64,000 nucleotides of DNA from Vagococcus xieshaowenii (GTDB taxonomy: Bacteria > Bacillota > Bacilli > Lactobacillales > Vagococcaceae), in contig NZ_CP038865.1 in assembly GCF_004792515.1 (NCBI RefSeq), positions 174,001 through 238,000 of the forward strand, written 5' to 3'. The notes below the pieces were generated by a model that saw only the letters and a program-made list of their open reading frames with translations, did no database searches and was not told where the DNA came from. The first letter of the stretch is position 1. Every line of letters begins with the position of its first letter. Positions 18,803 to 27,376 of this stretch are shown here, piece after piece. Both the position numbers and the translations under genes were made by a program.

Positions 18803-18940
18803 ACAGAGTAGAAGACAAAGCGTCAAGTGCTTGAAGGATGGGATGTTGCCTTTGGGACGAAGGAGAAATCCGCGATTTTGTTTTCGCATTCGCTGCATAG
18901 TATCATCGTTTGTTATGCGGCTGCTCTAGAAAGGAGTAGC
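18803..18940 (+). promoter_or_regulatory. Tetrahydrofolate (THF) riboswitch
   Basis: The aptamer landmarks are GAGTAGA (18806-18812), GCGTCAAGTG, GGATGGGATG (18836-18845) and a closing GCATTCGCTGC (18887-18897), which follow the THF riboswitch consensus. The expression platform is legible: GCTGCTCT (18920-18927) can pair with GGAGTAGC (18933-18940), hiding the ribosome binding site. The same CTGCTCT can pair with AGAGTAG (18805-18811) at the 5' edge of the aptamer instead. Ligand binding should favour the hidden state. The downstream gene is a folate transporter, which supports the call. Confidence 0.85.
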
Positions 18941-18945
18941 AAGAT

Positions 18946-19455
18946 ATGAAAAGAAAAATTGGTGCTAAAGAAATAGCATTGATGGGGTTATTGATTGCCA
19001 TGCAAATTATTTTAACTCGTCAATTTGTTATTCAAACTGAGTTCTTTCGTATTAGCTTTAGTTTTATTGCAGTTATTTTAATGGGGTGGTTATTTGGTCC
19101 ACTGTTTGCTGCGATAGGGAATGGTTTAGCCGATATGTTTGGTTTCGTTTTACGGCCAGTCGGAATGTTTTTCCCAGGTTATACCTTAACGGCAGCTATC
19201 GAAGGATTAGTTTATGGGCTATTTTTTTACAAAAAAGAGATGACCCTAGGACGTAATATCGTCGGTAACTTAGCCGGTTCGATTGTTTCAACAGGTCTAA
19301 ATACGGTATGGTTATTCATGACAATGGGAAAAGCATCGACGTTAGCTTATTTACCAACACGTTTAGTTGCCGCCCTGGTCTTACTAGTAGTAAAAATCTT
19401 AGTTATAGAATTAATAGCAAAAAGAAAAATGTTAACCCGTTTAATATCCAAATAA
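18946..19455 (+). CDS. folT: FolT, ECF transporter S component for folate
   Basis: This 169-residue polytopic protein is the folate-binding S component of an ECF transporter. It has about six hydrophobic segments. The folate-family features are visible: the N-terminal alanine-rich helix (ALMGLLIAMQIILTR), FFRISFSFIAVILMGWLFGP, and FFPGYTLTAAIEGLVYG. The ribosome binding site is GGAG at 18933, within a sequestering hairpin of the THF riboswitch. The ECF energy module is not in the window. It is monocistronic with a downstream terminator. Confidence 0.92.
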   Translation: MKRKIGAKEIALMGLLIAMQIILTRQFVIQTEFFRISFSFIAVILMGWLFGPLFAAIGNGLADMFGFVLRPVGMFFPGYTLTAAIEGLVYGLFFYKKEMTLGRNIVGNLAGSIVSTGLNTVWLFMTMGKASTLAYLPTRLVAALVLLVVKILVIELIAKRKMLTRLISK

Positions 19456-19496
19456 TGGCTATTTTTAAGGAGTTATCTATCATTAGAAAGTGATCA

Positions 19497-19523
19497 AAAG
19501 GCTTGAATTATCAAGCCTTTTTC
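19497..19523 (+). terminator. Terminator after folT
   Basis: A 10-bp perfect stem (AAAGGCTTGA with TCAAGCCTTT) has a 4-nt loop and is followed by T residues. Confidence 0.9.
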
Positions 19524-19570
19524 GTTAAACTTAGGAAGTGAAAGTCAAATTTTTCAATTGAAAGGGACTG

Positions 19571-20587
19571 ATGAATGTGTCTTCAGAAACAATGGAGCAG
19601 GCATTTCAACTACTAAACGTTAGTATTACTAAGATTCAGCAAGCGTTAGAGATATCTTTTTTTGAAGGTTATATTGAAACGGTTGAGAATATTTTAGATA
19701 ATCATCAAGTACGAGTGGTGGAAGGTGAGCCAAATGCCGAAGTTGTTAAAGAACTAGAAGAGCTGTATCAACAGTTCAGTTCATTAGAATTAACGCAAAC
19801 TGAATTGCGTAATGCGTTGCAATTAGTTATGCTGAACGGACTACAGCATGAACCGGTGCAACCCAATCATCAATTAACACCAGATGCATTAGGTTTCTTG
19901 TTTAGTTATTTAGGTGAACAACTGTTAAAAACTAAAAAAGAACAAACCAACCAATTGTTAGATTTAACCGTTGGTACAGGTAATTTGTTATACACTGTTT
20001 TACTGTATTTGAAAGAATCTGGCTATAAGATGGAAGCGACAGGGGTGGATATCGACGATACATTATTAACGATTGCCTCATTAAACAGCGCACTTTTGAA
20101 AGAAAAGGTGACATTTTTCCATCAGGATAGTATGCAAAACTTATTAGTAGCACCAGCTGATTTGGTTATTAGTGATTTACCTATTGGCTATTATCCACAC
20201 GATGAGCGTGTACAAGATTTTACGGTACAAGCGAGCGAAGGCCATACCTATGCACATCATTTATTGATGGAACAAAGTATGACTTATACAAAAAATGATG
20301 GCTTTGGTATTTTCTTAGTACCAGAAGACTTCTTAGTCTCTGATCAGGCGCCGGAATTAAAGAAATGGTTACAAGAAAAAGTTCACTTACTCGCAGTGGT
20401 GGGCTTACCAGAAACATTATTCCAATCAGCCAACTCGCGCAAATCTATTATTATTGTACAAAACAGAAGCGAGCAGGTTGAGCCGCCTAAGGAAGTGCTA
20501 ATTGCGAGAATACCAACATTAAAGGATCCACAAGCCATCCAAGGTTTCTTTACAGAATTTGCTAAGTGGCAAAAAAATAATCTATAA
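19571..20587 (+). CDS. YtxK-like class I SAM-dependent methyltransferase
   Basis: This 338-residue protein resembles adenine-specific DNA methyltransferases and matches YtxK, which lies next to ackA in Bacillus. An N-terminal helical region (about residues 1-95) precedes the Rossmann core. The SAM motif is LLDLTVGTGNLLYTVL near 132-147. The NPPY position is replaced by SDLPIGYYP near 200, so DNA-base methylation is doubtful. The start at ATG 19571 has AAAGGGA close by; GTG 19577 is an alternative. It lies 22 nt before ackA and probably shares its transcript. The substrate is unknown. Confidence 0.82.
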   Translation: MNVSSETMEQAFQLLNVSITKIQQALEISFFEGYIETVENILDNHQVRVVEGEPNAEVVKELEELYQQFSSLELTQTELRNALQLVMLNGLQHEPVQPNHQLTPDALGFLFSYLGEQLLKTKKEQTNQLLDLTVGTGNLLYTVLLYLKESGYKMEATGVDIDDTLLTIASLNSALLKEKVTFFHQDSMQNLLVAPADLVISDLPIGYYPHDERVQDFTVQASEGHTYAHHLLMEQSMTYTKNDGFGIFLVPEDFLVSDQAPELKKWLQEKVHLLAVVGLPETLFQSANSRKSIIIVQNRSEQVEPPKEVLIARIPTLKDPQAIQGFFTEFAKWQKNNL

Positions 20588-20609
20588 CTAACACAAAGGG
20601 AGAGTTATC

Positions 20610-21797
20610 ATGTCAAAAACAATTGCAATCAATGCCGGAAGTTCTAGTTTAAAATGGCAATTATTTGAAATGCCAGAAGAAACAGTCATCGCTAAAGGAT
20701 TAGTAGAAAGAATTGGTTTAAACGATTCAATCTTCGCTATTTCATACGGAGAAGATCAAAAGTTTGAACAAGTTTTAGATTTAGCTAACCATGATGAAGC
20801 AGTTAACTTATTATTAGAAAAAATGATCGAATTAAACATTATTGCTTCATTTGATGAAATCGAAGGAGCTGGACACCGTGTCGTTGCTGGTGGTGAACAC
20901 TTCAAAGAATCAGCATTAATTGATGAAGCATCATTAAAATTAATCGAAGATTTAGCAGAATTTGCACCATTGCATAACCCTGCTGAAGCTAAAGTTATTC
21001 GTGTATTCCAAAATATTTTACCAAACGCTGTGAACGTAGCAGTATTTGATACATCATTCCATACAACAATGCCAAAAGAAAACTACTTATACAGCATTCC
21101 AATGGAGTATTACAACAAACATAAAGCGCGTAAATATGGTGCTCATGGAACAAGTCATCGTTACGTTTCAGAACGTGCAGCTGAGTTATTAGGTAAACCA
21201 ATCGAAGAAACAAAAATCATCACATGTCACTTAGGTAACGGTGGTTCTATTACTGCTGTTGAAGGTGGTAAATCAATTGATACATCAATGGGATTCACAC
21301 CACTTGCCGGAATTACAATGGGAACTCGTTCAGGTGATATCGATGCTTCTGTCTTACCATACATCATGGAAAAAGAAGGCATCACAGATATTAAAGAAAT
21401 GGTTGATATCTTAAATAAAAAATCTGGTTTACTAGGTCTTTCAGGTGTATCAAGCGACATGCGTGAAGTCGAAGAAGCACGTACTGAAGATTCAGAAATG
21501 GCTATTCGTGTTTTCAATACACGTATTCAAAAATACATTGGTAGCTACATTGCGTTAATGAACGGTGTAGATGCGATTGTCTTCACAGCGGGTATCGGTG
21601 AGAATTCAATCACTCGTCGTCATGACATCATGTCAGGTTTAACTTGGTTTGGTTGCACATTAGACGAAGAGAAAAACAACATTCGCGGTGTTGAACGTGA
21701 AATCTCAACAGACGATTCAACAGTGAAAGTATTCTTAATCCCAACAGACGAAGAAGTAATGATTGCTCGCGACGTTGAAGCATTAAAAAACAAATAA
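20610..21797 (+). CDS. ackA: Acetate kinase
   Basis: This 395-residue acetate kinase interconverts acetyl phosphate plus ADP with acetate plus ATP. It is the energy-yielding last step of mixed-acid fermentation. The N-terminus [17 protein letters not shown] is the phosphate-binding signature. [10 protein letters not shown] (second acetate kinase signature), the catalytic Arg in [10 protein letters not shown], and FTAGIGENS are all present. The length is standard. The ribosome binding site is AAGGGAGAG before ATG 20610. Codon use is clearly biased toward preferred codons, consistent with high expression. It follows ytxK and ends with a bidirectional terminator. Confidence 0.98.
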   Translation: MSKTIAINAGSSSLKWQLFEMPEETVIAKGLVERIGLNDSIFAISYGEDQKFEQVLDLANHDEAVNLLLEKMIELNIIASFDEIEGAGHRVVAGGEHFKESALIDEASLKLIEDLAEFAPLHNPAEAKVIRVFQNILPNAVNVAVFDTSFHTTMPKENYLYSIPMEYYNKHKARKYGAHGTSHRYVSERAAELLGKPIEETKIITCHLGNGGSITAVEGGKSIDTSMGFTPLAGITMGTRSGDIDASVLPYIMEKEGITDIKEMVDILNKKSGLLGLSGVSSDMREVEEARTEDSEMAIRVFNTRIQKYIGSYIALMNGVDAIVFTAGIGENSITRRHDIMSGLTWFGCTLDEEKNNIRGVEREISTDDSTVKVFLIPTDEEVMIARDVEALKNK

Positions 21798-21800
21798 TAA

Positions 21801-21843
21801 AAAAAACTCTCGCTGAATGGAATTTCAGTGAGAGTTTTTTTTA
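21801..21843. terminator. Bidirectional terminator between ackA and the deaminase gene
   Basis: The stem AAAACTCTCGCTGAA/TTTCAGTGAGAGTTTT carries A and T runs on both sides and serves both convergent genes. Confidence 0.92.
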
Positions 21844-22875
21844 TTATTTCATTGCTGATGAGGCCTGATAGTAAGCATCTACTTCGGCTAAGAATTTCGT
21901 TTTTTCTTCATCAGAAATCCATGCTATTTCAAATGAATTTTTTGCTAATTGTACGACTTGTTCCGTTGTTAAGTTATACACTTGAGCCAATGCATATAGG
22001 TCATCAGAAATATAACTTTGGAAGTAAGCGGGGTCATCTGAGTTGATCGTTACCTTCACGCCTTGTTCTAATAACTCAATAATTTCTTGCCCCTTCATGT
22101 CGTCAACAACAAAGCCATTAGAAACTGGGCAACAAGTTAAGCCAATAGTATGTTTATTGATATAGTCAACATATTCTTGGTTTTCGACAATATTTGTCCC
22201 ATGGTCGATACGTTCTACGCCAATATCAAATAGTACTTGGCGAATATGTTCAATTGAATTTTCTTGATCGATATCGCAATGCATGGTTAAACGGAAACCT
22301 TCTGCTTTTGCTTTCCTGAAAACTTCAGCAAATTTTAACGGCGGGTTGCCTTTTTCATCAGAATCTAGCCCTACACCTAAAATTTTATCTTTATAGGGTA
22401 AAGCTTGCTCTAAAGTTTCAGCTGCGGACTCAGCGGACATATCGCGTAAGAAACACATAATTAAATCAGTACTAATTCCTAGTTTGTCACTTTCAGAAAC
22501 AGCGCGGTAATACCCGTTGAAGACTGTTTCAAACGTTACACCCCGTGATGTATGGGCCTGTGGATCGAAAAACAATTCAGCACGGCGAACATTATGTTGA
22601 GCGGCTTTTTCTAAATAAGCCCACGCTAATTGGTAAAAATCATCTTCGGTTTGTAAAACACTCATGCCGCTGTAGTACACTTCTAAGAAAGAAGGCAATG
22701 AATTGAATAAATAACTCTCCTTAATTTCATCAATTGTTTTAAAGCCAATATCCATTTGATTTTTGTCAGCTAGTTGTAGTTTAAGTTCTGGCTCTAAAGT
22801 TCCCTCAATATGCAAATGTAACTCGGCTTTCGGTAATCCTTGGATAAACTCTTTTGATGGCATTAGTTCAGTCAA
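21844..22875 (-). CDS. Adenine/adenosine deaminase (probably the adenine deaminase subfamily)
   Basis: This 343-residue metal-dependent deaminase is used in purine salvage. Metal ligands are in KAELHLHIEG (HxH), MHCDID and INSDDPAYF. Segments LFFDPQAHTSRG, LEQALPYKDKI and GLDSDEKGNPPLKF are characteristic of the fungal Aah1-like adenine deaminase branch rather than of classic adenosine deaminase, so adenine to hypoxanthine is the likelier reaction. The start is TTG 22875, about 11 nt from AGGGAG; ATG 22863 is too far away. A PurBox-like site lies upstream. A purine permease and deoC elsewhere in the window act in the same metabolism. Confidence 0.85.
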   Translation of the reverse strand: MTELMPSKEFIQGLPKAELHLHIEGTLEPELKLQLADKNQMDIGFKTIDEIKESYLFNSLPSFLEVYYSGMSVLQTEDDFYQLAWAYLEKAAQHNVRRAELFFDPQAHTSRGVTFETVFNGYYRAVSESDKLGISTDLIMCFLRDMSAESAAETLEQALPYKDKILGVGLDSDEKGNPPLKFAEVFRKAKAEGFRLTMHCDIDQENSIEHIRQVLFDIGVERIDHGTNIVENQEYVDYINKHTIGLTCCPVSNGFVVDDMKGQEIIELLEQGVKVTINSDDPAYFQSYISDDLYALAQVYNLTTEQVVQLAKNSFEIAWISDEEKTKFLAEVDAYYQASSAMK

Positions 22876-22993
22876 AATATAATCGCTCCCTAACTGTTAT
22901 TTGTTTGTGTATAACTAAATGTTAACGTGTTCTTTCAAGAAAATCAAACTATTTACATTTTAATAGCGAAATATAAATATAATAAACGATAAT

Positions 22994-23006
22994 AATGTTC
23001 GTATAT
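22994..23006 (-). promoter_or_regulatory. PurBox-like site upstream of the deaminase gene
   Basis: Read on the minus strand, this is ATATACGAACATT. It matches the lactococcal PurR box AWWWCCGAACWWT at 12 of 13 positions. It lies about 120 nt upstream of the deaminase start. A weak promoter (TTGAAA, 18-nt spacer, TTATAC) sits between them. Activation by PurR is inferred. Confidence 0.45.
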
Positions 23007-23013
23007 TTATTAT

Positions 23014-23046
23014 AAAAAAAAGACACTCACAAATAAGTGAGTGTCT
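23014..23046 (-). terminator. Terminator of napA
   Basis: A perfect 10-bp stem (AGACACTCAC with GTGAGTGTCT) is followed on the minus strand by a T8 run. Confidence 0.9.
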
Positions 23047-23052
23047 AAAGTT

Positions 23053-24231
23053 TTAGTTAGTTGCTGTTTGTTCATTTTTGGTTTCATTTTCACGAAACTT
23101 GGTAATAAAGTATTTTAAAATAATCGGTGCTAGGATAGTGGTAATAATAATAACTAGAACTAAACTAGCGTAAATTTCGTCATTAATAAAGGCTTTATCT
23201 AACCCTAAGCTAATCAAAATTAGCGCCATTTCTCCTCGAGATACAAGACTTGCGCCTACAATCGAACTACTCAAGTGGTCAAATTTTTCGATTTTCCCAC
23301 CAAGATAGCCCCCTACGAATTTAGTAGCAACAGCTAATAAGCTAAAGACAATAATTAACCAAAGATTTTCTGAAATATTGGTTAGTGATAAATTTAAGCC
23401 AATACTCACAAAGAAAATGGGTGCGAAAAGTGATAGTGTCGTACTTGTCACTTTCATCTCAACTAAATGCGCAAATTTTGTTCTAGAAATTAGGATTCCC
23501 GCAAAGAATGCGCCGATAATATCTGACATGCCAATATATTCTGCTAGGAAACTCAAAAAGAAAGCAAGTATTAGTGAAAATGCTACGTTCTTTTCTGGAA
23601 CTTTTGTCTGCTTTAATAACTTTAGGCAAATAGGCATAACAAAACGATCAATAGCTAGAACAATTGCAAAGAACAACACGTTCTTCAGTAGTAGTGGCAC
23701 CATATCCACTAATGTTGTATTAGGATTAATCATGTTCAAGATAAAGTTTAAGAAAATAACCACAATAACATCATCTAAAACAGCTGCACCAATAATAATA
23801 GAGCCTTCTTTTGTTTTGATAAAATGAAGTTCTTTCAAGACTTGAATGGTAATGCTTAAAGAGGTTGCGCCAAAGATTAGGCCGATAAACATCGAGGTTT
23901 CATGTGAAAAGTTAAATACTTTCGAAACCAGAAAGAAACTTAAAAAAGGTACGACAACACCCAGTAAGCCAGTAATTAGAGAAGGCTTGAAATGTTTTCT
24001 TAAGATTTTTAAATCACTTTCAACTCCGGCTAAGAACATCAATAGTACGACACCAATATGTGAGAACAGCTCAATCGAATGATCATTTTGAATGAGATCT
24101 AAGAAGGAGGGCCCCACTAATATTCCGATTAATAAACTCCCCACTACTGATGGTAATCCTAGCTTGATAGCGAAGGAATCAGCGATTTTTGTTAGTAGAA
24201 TAATCAGCGCGAGTGTTAATAAAATATTCAT
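23053..24231 (-). CDS. napA: Na+/H+ antiporter of the CPA2 family (NapA-like)
   Basis: This 392-residue integral membrane protein has about 12 hydrophobic segments and belongs to the CPA2 / KefB-type exchangers. Length and sequence character match NapA of Enterococcus hirae. The ion-binding region is visible as ILEEYIG-like FLAEYIGMSDIIGAFFAGIL near residues 215-235, where CPA2 proteins carry paired acidic residues. ASLVSRGEMALI near the C-terminus is typical. No RCK/TrkA domain follows. It is monocistronic and likely contributes to sodium or pH tolerance. Confidence 0.85.
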   Translation of the reverse strand: MNILLTLALIILLTKIADSFAIKLGLPSVVGSLLIGILVGPSFLDLIQNDHSIELFSHIGVVLLMFLAGVESDLKILRKHFKPSLITGLLGVVVPFLSFFLVSKVFNFSHETSMFIGLIFGATSLSITIQVLKELHFIKTKEGSIIIGAAVLDDVIVVIFLNFILNMINPNTTLVDMVPLLLKNVLFFAIVLAIDRFVMPICLKLLKQTKVPEKNVAFSLILAFFLSFLAEYIGMSDIIGAFFAGILISRTKFAHLVEMKVTSTTLSLFAPIFFVSIGLNLSLTNISENLWLIIVFSLLAVATKFVGGYLGGKIEKFDHLSSSIVGASLVSRGEMALILISLGLDKAFINDEIYASLVLVIIITTILAPIILKYFITKFRENETKNEQTATN

Positions 24232-24485
24232 ACATCACTTCCTTAAATAAATTTAACGTAGCAAAATGATTTAATAAACATATAAAAGCTATATTGTGTC
24301 TTTTTTATGTTTTATATCCGTTATTTTGTACGTTATATATTAAATGTAACGGTTAAAAATATAAAAGACAATTATTATGCTTACCTATATATAGTGAAAA
24401 AATCAGTCTTAAGAACGATAGTCATAATATTCGATAAAACGTACAATATAAATAAATAAATTGTAAATTAGGAGTGAGGAAAAAG
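24232..24485. other. AT-rich divergent region with two inverted repeat pairs
   Basis: This gap separates napA from the divergent ybjQ-like gene. It contains TTGTACGTT (24326-24334) and its reverse complement AACGTACAA (24438-24446). It also contains CCGTTA (24318-24323) facing TAACGG (24347-24352). These could be regulator sites for one or both genes; none is recognised. Confidence 0.4.
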
Positions 24486-24806
24486 ATGATTATTACAACG
24501 ACAAATGAAGTATCAGGAAAAGAAATTGCCACGTATGAAGGGATTGTTTTTGGTGAAGTAATTACAGGGGTTAATATTTTGAAAGATTTTGGCGCAAGTA
24601 TTCGTAATGTTTTTGGTGGACGCTCTCAAGGATATGAAGATGAATTAATGGTAGCTCGTGAAGAAGCGTTAGCTGAGATGAGCGAACGTGCAAGTAGCCG
24701 AGGAGCAGATGCGATTATTGGAATGAAAATGGACTATGAAGTGCTAGGTTCTGATAATGGTATGTTGATGGTGACATGTAGCGGAACAGCTGTGAAACTA
24801 GTTTAA
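24486..24806 (+). CDS. YbjQ/UPF0145 family protein
   Basis: This 106-residue protein belongs to the YbjQ (UPF0145, formerly DUF74) family, which forms pentameric beta-sandwich rings and has been proposed to bind heavy metals. The typical N-terminus [14 protein letters not shown] and the central segment [14 protein letters not shown]...YEDEL are clear. The ATG at 24486 has AGGAGTGAGG upstream. The GTG at 24474 is in frame but overlaps that site. The function is not established for the family. Confidence 0.9.
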   Translation: MIITTTNEVSGKEIATYEGIVFGEVITGVNILKDFGASIRNVFGGRSQGYEDELMVAREEALAEMSERASSRGADAIIGMKMDYEVLGSDNGMLMVTCSGTAVKLV

Positions 24807-24886
24807 TTAGTTTGGGGCAGCGTTTTACATTTAGGTGAAATTCACTTATACTAAAGAGGTAAACTTAAGTGATAGGGGATAGAAAA

Positions 24887-25555
24887 ATGGAGATAGCAAA
24901 ATTAATTGACCACACAGCACTAAAAGCAAACACAACTGAGGCTGATATCAAAAAATTAATCTCAGAAGCAAAAGAATTTGGTTTCTTTTCAGTTTGTATT
25001 AACCCAACATGGATTAAATTAGCTGCTGAAGAATTAAAAGATAGCGATGTTAAGGTATGTACGGTTATTGGTTTCCCACTAGGAGCAAATGCTTCAGCAG
25101 TTAAGGCATTTGAAACAACACAAGCAATTGCTGATGGAGCAGATGAAGTTGACATGGTTATCAACGTTGGCGCATTAAAATCTGGTCAGTACGATGTAGT
25201 ATTGAACGATATTAAAGCCGTTGTTGATGCCGCAGCTGGTAAAGCGCTAGTTAAAGTAATTATTGAAACATCATTATTAACCGATGAAGAAAAAGTAAAA
25301 GTTTCTGAATTAGCAGTAGAAGCAGGGGCTGACTTTGTTAAAACATCAACAGGTTTCTCAACAGGTGGGGCAACTGCTGCTGATGTGAAATTGATGAAAG
25401 ATACAGTAGGCGATAACGCACAAGTGAAAGCTTCAGGTGGTATTCATTCATTAGAAGACGTAGAAGCAATGGTTGAAGCCGGTGCAACACGTATTGGTGC
25501 AAGTGCAGGGGTTGCAATTGTTTCTGGTATGCAAGCAGATCAATCAGGTTATTAA
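24887..25555 (+). CDS. deoC: Deoxyribose-phosphate aldolase
   Basis: This 222-residue class I aldolase splits 2-deoxyribose 5-phosphate into glyceraldehyde 3-phosphate and acetaldehyde during nucleoside breakdown. The N-terminus [18 protein letters not shown] is typical. The Schiff-base lysine is in [14 protein letters not shown] near residue 152, and KASGGI follows. The ATG at 24887 has AGGGGA upstream; a GTG at 24869 would add six unusual residues. It stands alone rather than in a deo operon and is followed by a terminator. Confidence 0.96.
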   Translation: MEIAKLIDHTALKANTTEADIKKLISEAKEFGFFSVCINPTWIKLAAEELKDSDVKVCTVIGFPLGANASAVKAFETTQAIADGADEVDMVINVGALKSGQYDVVLNDIKAVVDAAAGKALVKVIIETSLLTDEEKVKVSELAVEAGADFVKTSTGFSTGGATAADVKLMKDTVGDNAQVKASGGIHSLEDVEAMVEAGATRIGASAGVAIVSGMQADQSGY

Positions 25556-25580
25556 TATTTAATAGAAAAACATCAAAAAA

Positions 25581-25611
25581 AGCATGGCACAAATAGTGTC
25601 ATGCTTTTTTT
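25581..25611 (+). terminator. Terminator after deoC
   Basis: AGCATGGCAC pairs with GTGTCATGCT (one G-U) and is followed by T7. Confidence 0.9.
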
Positions 25612-25722
25612 GTGATTAAATAACGAAAGTATTGTTAGAGGATGGTTATAAAAATACGTATATTATGTTATTCTTATAACATTAATAAATTTTTAATAAA
25701 AAACAGAAAGAGGGTATGTGTA

Positions 25723-26418
25723 GTGCAAGATATATTGACGCTATTAGGTGTGCTAATTGTGATAGTTGGTTTCGCACTGAAATTAGACGCTATATTGATT
25801 ATTACGATTTCATTGATCGTGACAGCTTTAGTCGGTGGTCTAGGAATTGATGGGATGTTGGAAGTTTTAGGAACAAGCTTTGTTAATAACCGTGGGATGA
25901 CCATTTTTATTTTAATTATGTTAGCAACCGGAACATTAGAAAGAAATGGTTTGAAAGAATCGGCTGCAACGTTTATTCAACGCTTCAAAAATGTTTCAGC
26001 AAGTGTAATTATTGGGATTTATGGTGTGTTTAGAATGATCATGGCAGCCTTTAATGTAAGTTTTGGTGGTGTTGCTGGTTTTGTTCGTCCAATAATTTTT
26101 CCTATGACTGTTGGGACTTTAGAATCAAAAGGGTTAGAGCCTAATCCTGAATACGAAGAAGAATTAAAAGGCATGTCGTCGGCCATGGAAAATATTTGTT
26201 GGTTCTTTGGACAAGTATTATTTATTGGTGGTCCAGGTGGATTACTTGTACAATCAACATTAAAGAGTCTAGGATACGACGTGAGTTTAGGGACATTAGC
26301 TTTCTACGAAATTCCAGTTGCAATTGTGGCACTCGTTGTGGCGTGTGGATACTTCATTTGGAAAGATAAACAGCTAATGAAGAAATTTTATGGAAAAACG
26401 AAAAAGGAGGCAAAATAG
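25723..26418 (+). CDS. DUF969 membrane protein
   Basis: This 231-residue membrane protein of the DUF969 family (PF06149) has about five to six hydrophobic segments. Conserved sequences are RFKNVSASVIIGIYGVFRMI and NICWFFGQVLFIGGPGGLL. It is directly followed by a DUF979 gene (no gap) and then pcp, the standard arrangement in many Firmicutes. The two DUF proteins probably form one transporter. The start is GTG 25723, 8 nt after AAAGAGGG. An earlier in-frame start at 25642 would add a non-conserved 27-residue stretch. The substrate is unproven; 5-oxoproline or pyroglutamyl compounds are suggested by pcp. Confidence 0.88.
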   Translation: MQDILTLLGVLIVIVGFALKLDAILIITISLIVTALVGGLGIDGMLEVLGTSFVNNRGMTIFILIMLATGTLERNGLKESAATFIQRFKNVSASVIIGIYGVFRMIMAAFNVSFGGVAGFVRPIIFPMTVGTLESKGLEPNPEYEEELKGMSSAMENICWFFGQVLFIGGPGGLLVQSTLKSLGYDVSLGTLAFYEIPVAIVALVVACGYFIWKDKQLMKKFYGKTKKEAK

Positions 26419-27363
26419 ATGTCATTCTTTACAAGTTCAGAAATATTATTATCAGATAAGTTATTGGAATTATTATTTATTGTGATGGGGTTAATTGTCA
26501 TTTATACAGGGATTAAAAATTTATCTGACAAAACCAATCCTAATCGTGTAGGCACAGCTTTTTTCTGGGTAGTTTTAGGCGTAGTATTAGCATTTGGACG
26601 TTGGATTCCAGCGCAAGTCAACGGGATATTAGTCTTGTTGATGACCGTTCCAGCAATTGCTAAACGAGTGAACAAAGGTGAGAGCCGTTTACCAACCAAA
26701 GCATACATGCAAAAAATGTCTGATAAGTTAGGGCTAAAAGTCTTTATTCCAGCCTTTGCTATTGGGATTTTTGCAATTATCTTTGCGTTGTTTACCAATT
26801 TAGGTGCTTTAGTTGGTGTCGGTGTGGGTGTGTTAGTAGCCATTATGAGTTTAATGTTATTATCAAGAGACAACAAACCTATGACATTTTTAAATGATTC
26901 TGCTGAGATGTTAGGAACAGTAGGGCCTTTAAGTATGTTGCCAATGTTACTTGCTTCGTTAGGTGCGGTATTTACAAGTGCCGGCGTGGGTGAAGTTATC
27001 TCTTCTGGTGTAAAACAAGTGATTCCAGAAGGTAATGTTGTTATTGGAATTATTGTATATGCTATTGGCATGGTATTATTCACGATGATTATGGGAAATG
27101 CGTTTGCAGCCATCACGGTAATGACCGTTGGAATCGGTGGACCGTTTGTCTTGGCCTATGGTGCCAATCCTGCGCTAGTCGGAATGTTAGCTCTAACATG
27201 TGGTTATTGTGGGACACTGTTGACGCCGATGGCAGCCAATTTTAATATCGTGCCAGTGGCAATGTTAGAAATGAAAAACAAATATGGCGTTATTAAAAAC
27301 CAAGTATTTGTGGCATTGTTTATGCTAGTTTTCCAAATTGTATACATGATTATCTTTAGATAA
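26419..27363 (+). CDS. DUF979 membrane protein
   Basis: This 314-residue membrane protein of the DUF979 family (PF06166) has about eight to nine hydrophobic segments. Conserved stretches are FGRWIPAQVNG, GNAFAAITVMTVGIGGPF and GYCGTLLTPMAANFNIVP. The last resembles a re-entrant region of ion-transporter superfamily proteins. It starts one base after the DUF969 stop, with GGAGG inside that gene, and precedes pcp by 13 nt. The tight coupling suggests DUF969 and DUF979 are two halves of one permease. Confidence 0.88.
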   Translation: MSFFTSSEILLSDKLLELLFIVMGLIVIYTGIKNLSDKTNPNRVGTAFFWVVLGVVLAFGRWIPAQVNGILVLLMTVPAIAKRVNKGESRLPTKAYMQKMSDKLGLKVFIPAFAIGIFAIIFALFTNLGALVGVGVGVLVAIMSLMLLSRDNKPMTFLNDSAEMLGTVGPLSMLPMLLASLGAVFTSAGVGEVISSGVKQVIPEGNVVIGIIVYAIGMVLFTMIMGNAFAAITVMTVGIGGPFVLAYGANPALVGMLALTCGYCGTLLTPMAANFNIVPVAMLEMKNKYGVIKNQVFVALFMLVFQIVYMIIFR

Positions 27364-27376
27364 GGAGGAATAATTA

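Noticed and set aside
23378-23827. 149-codon frame opposite napA
   Set aside because: Composition is that of an antisense reading of hydrophobic codons; napA is clearly real.
26502-27116. 204-codon frame on the minus strand opposite the DUF979 gene
   Set aside because: It is a shadow of a strongly supported membrane protein gene in the DUF969-DUF979-pcp operon; no ribosome binding site or recognisable domain.
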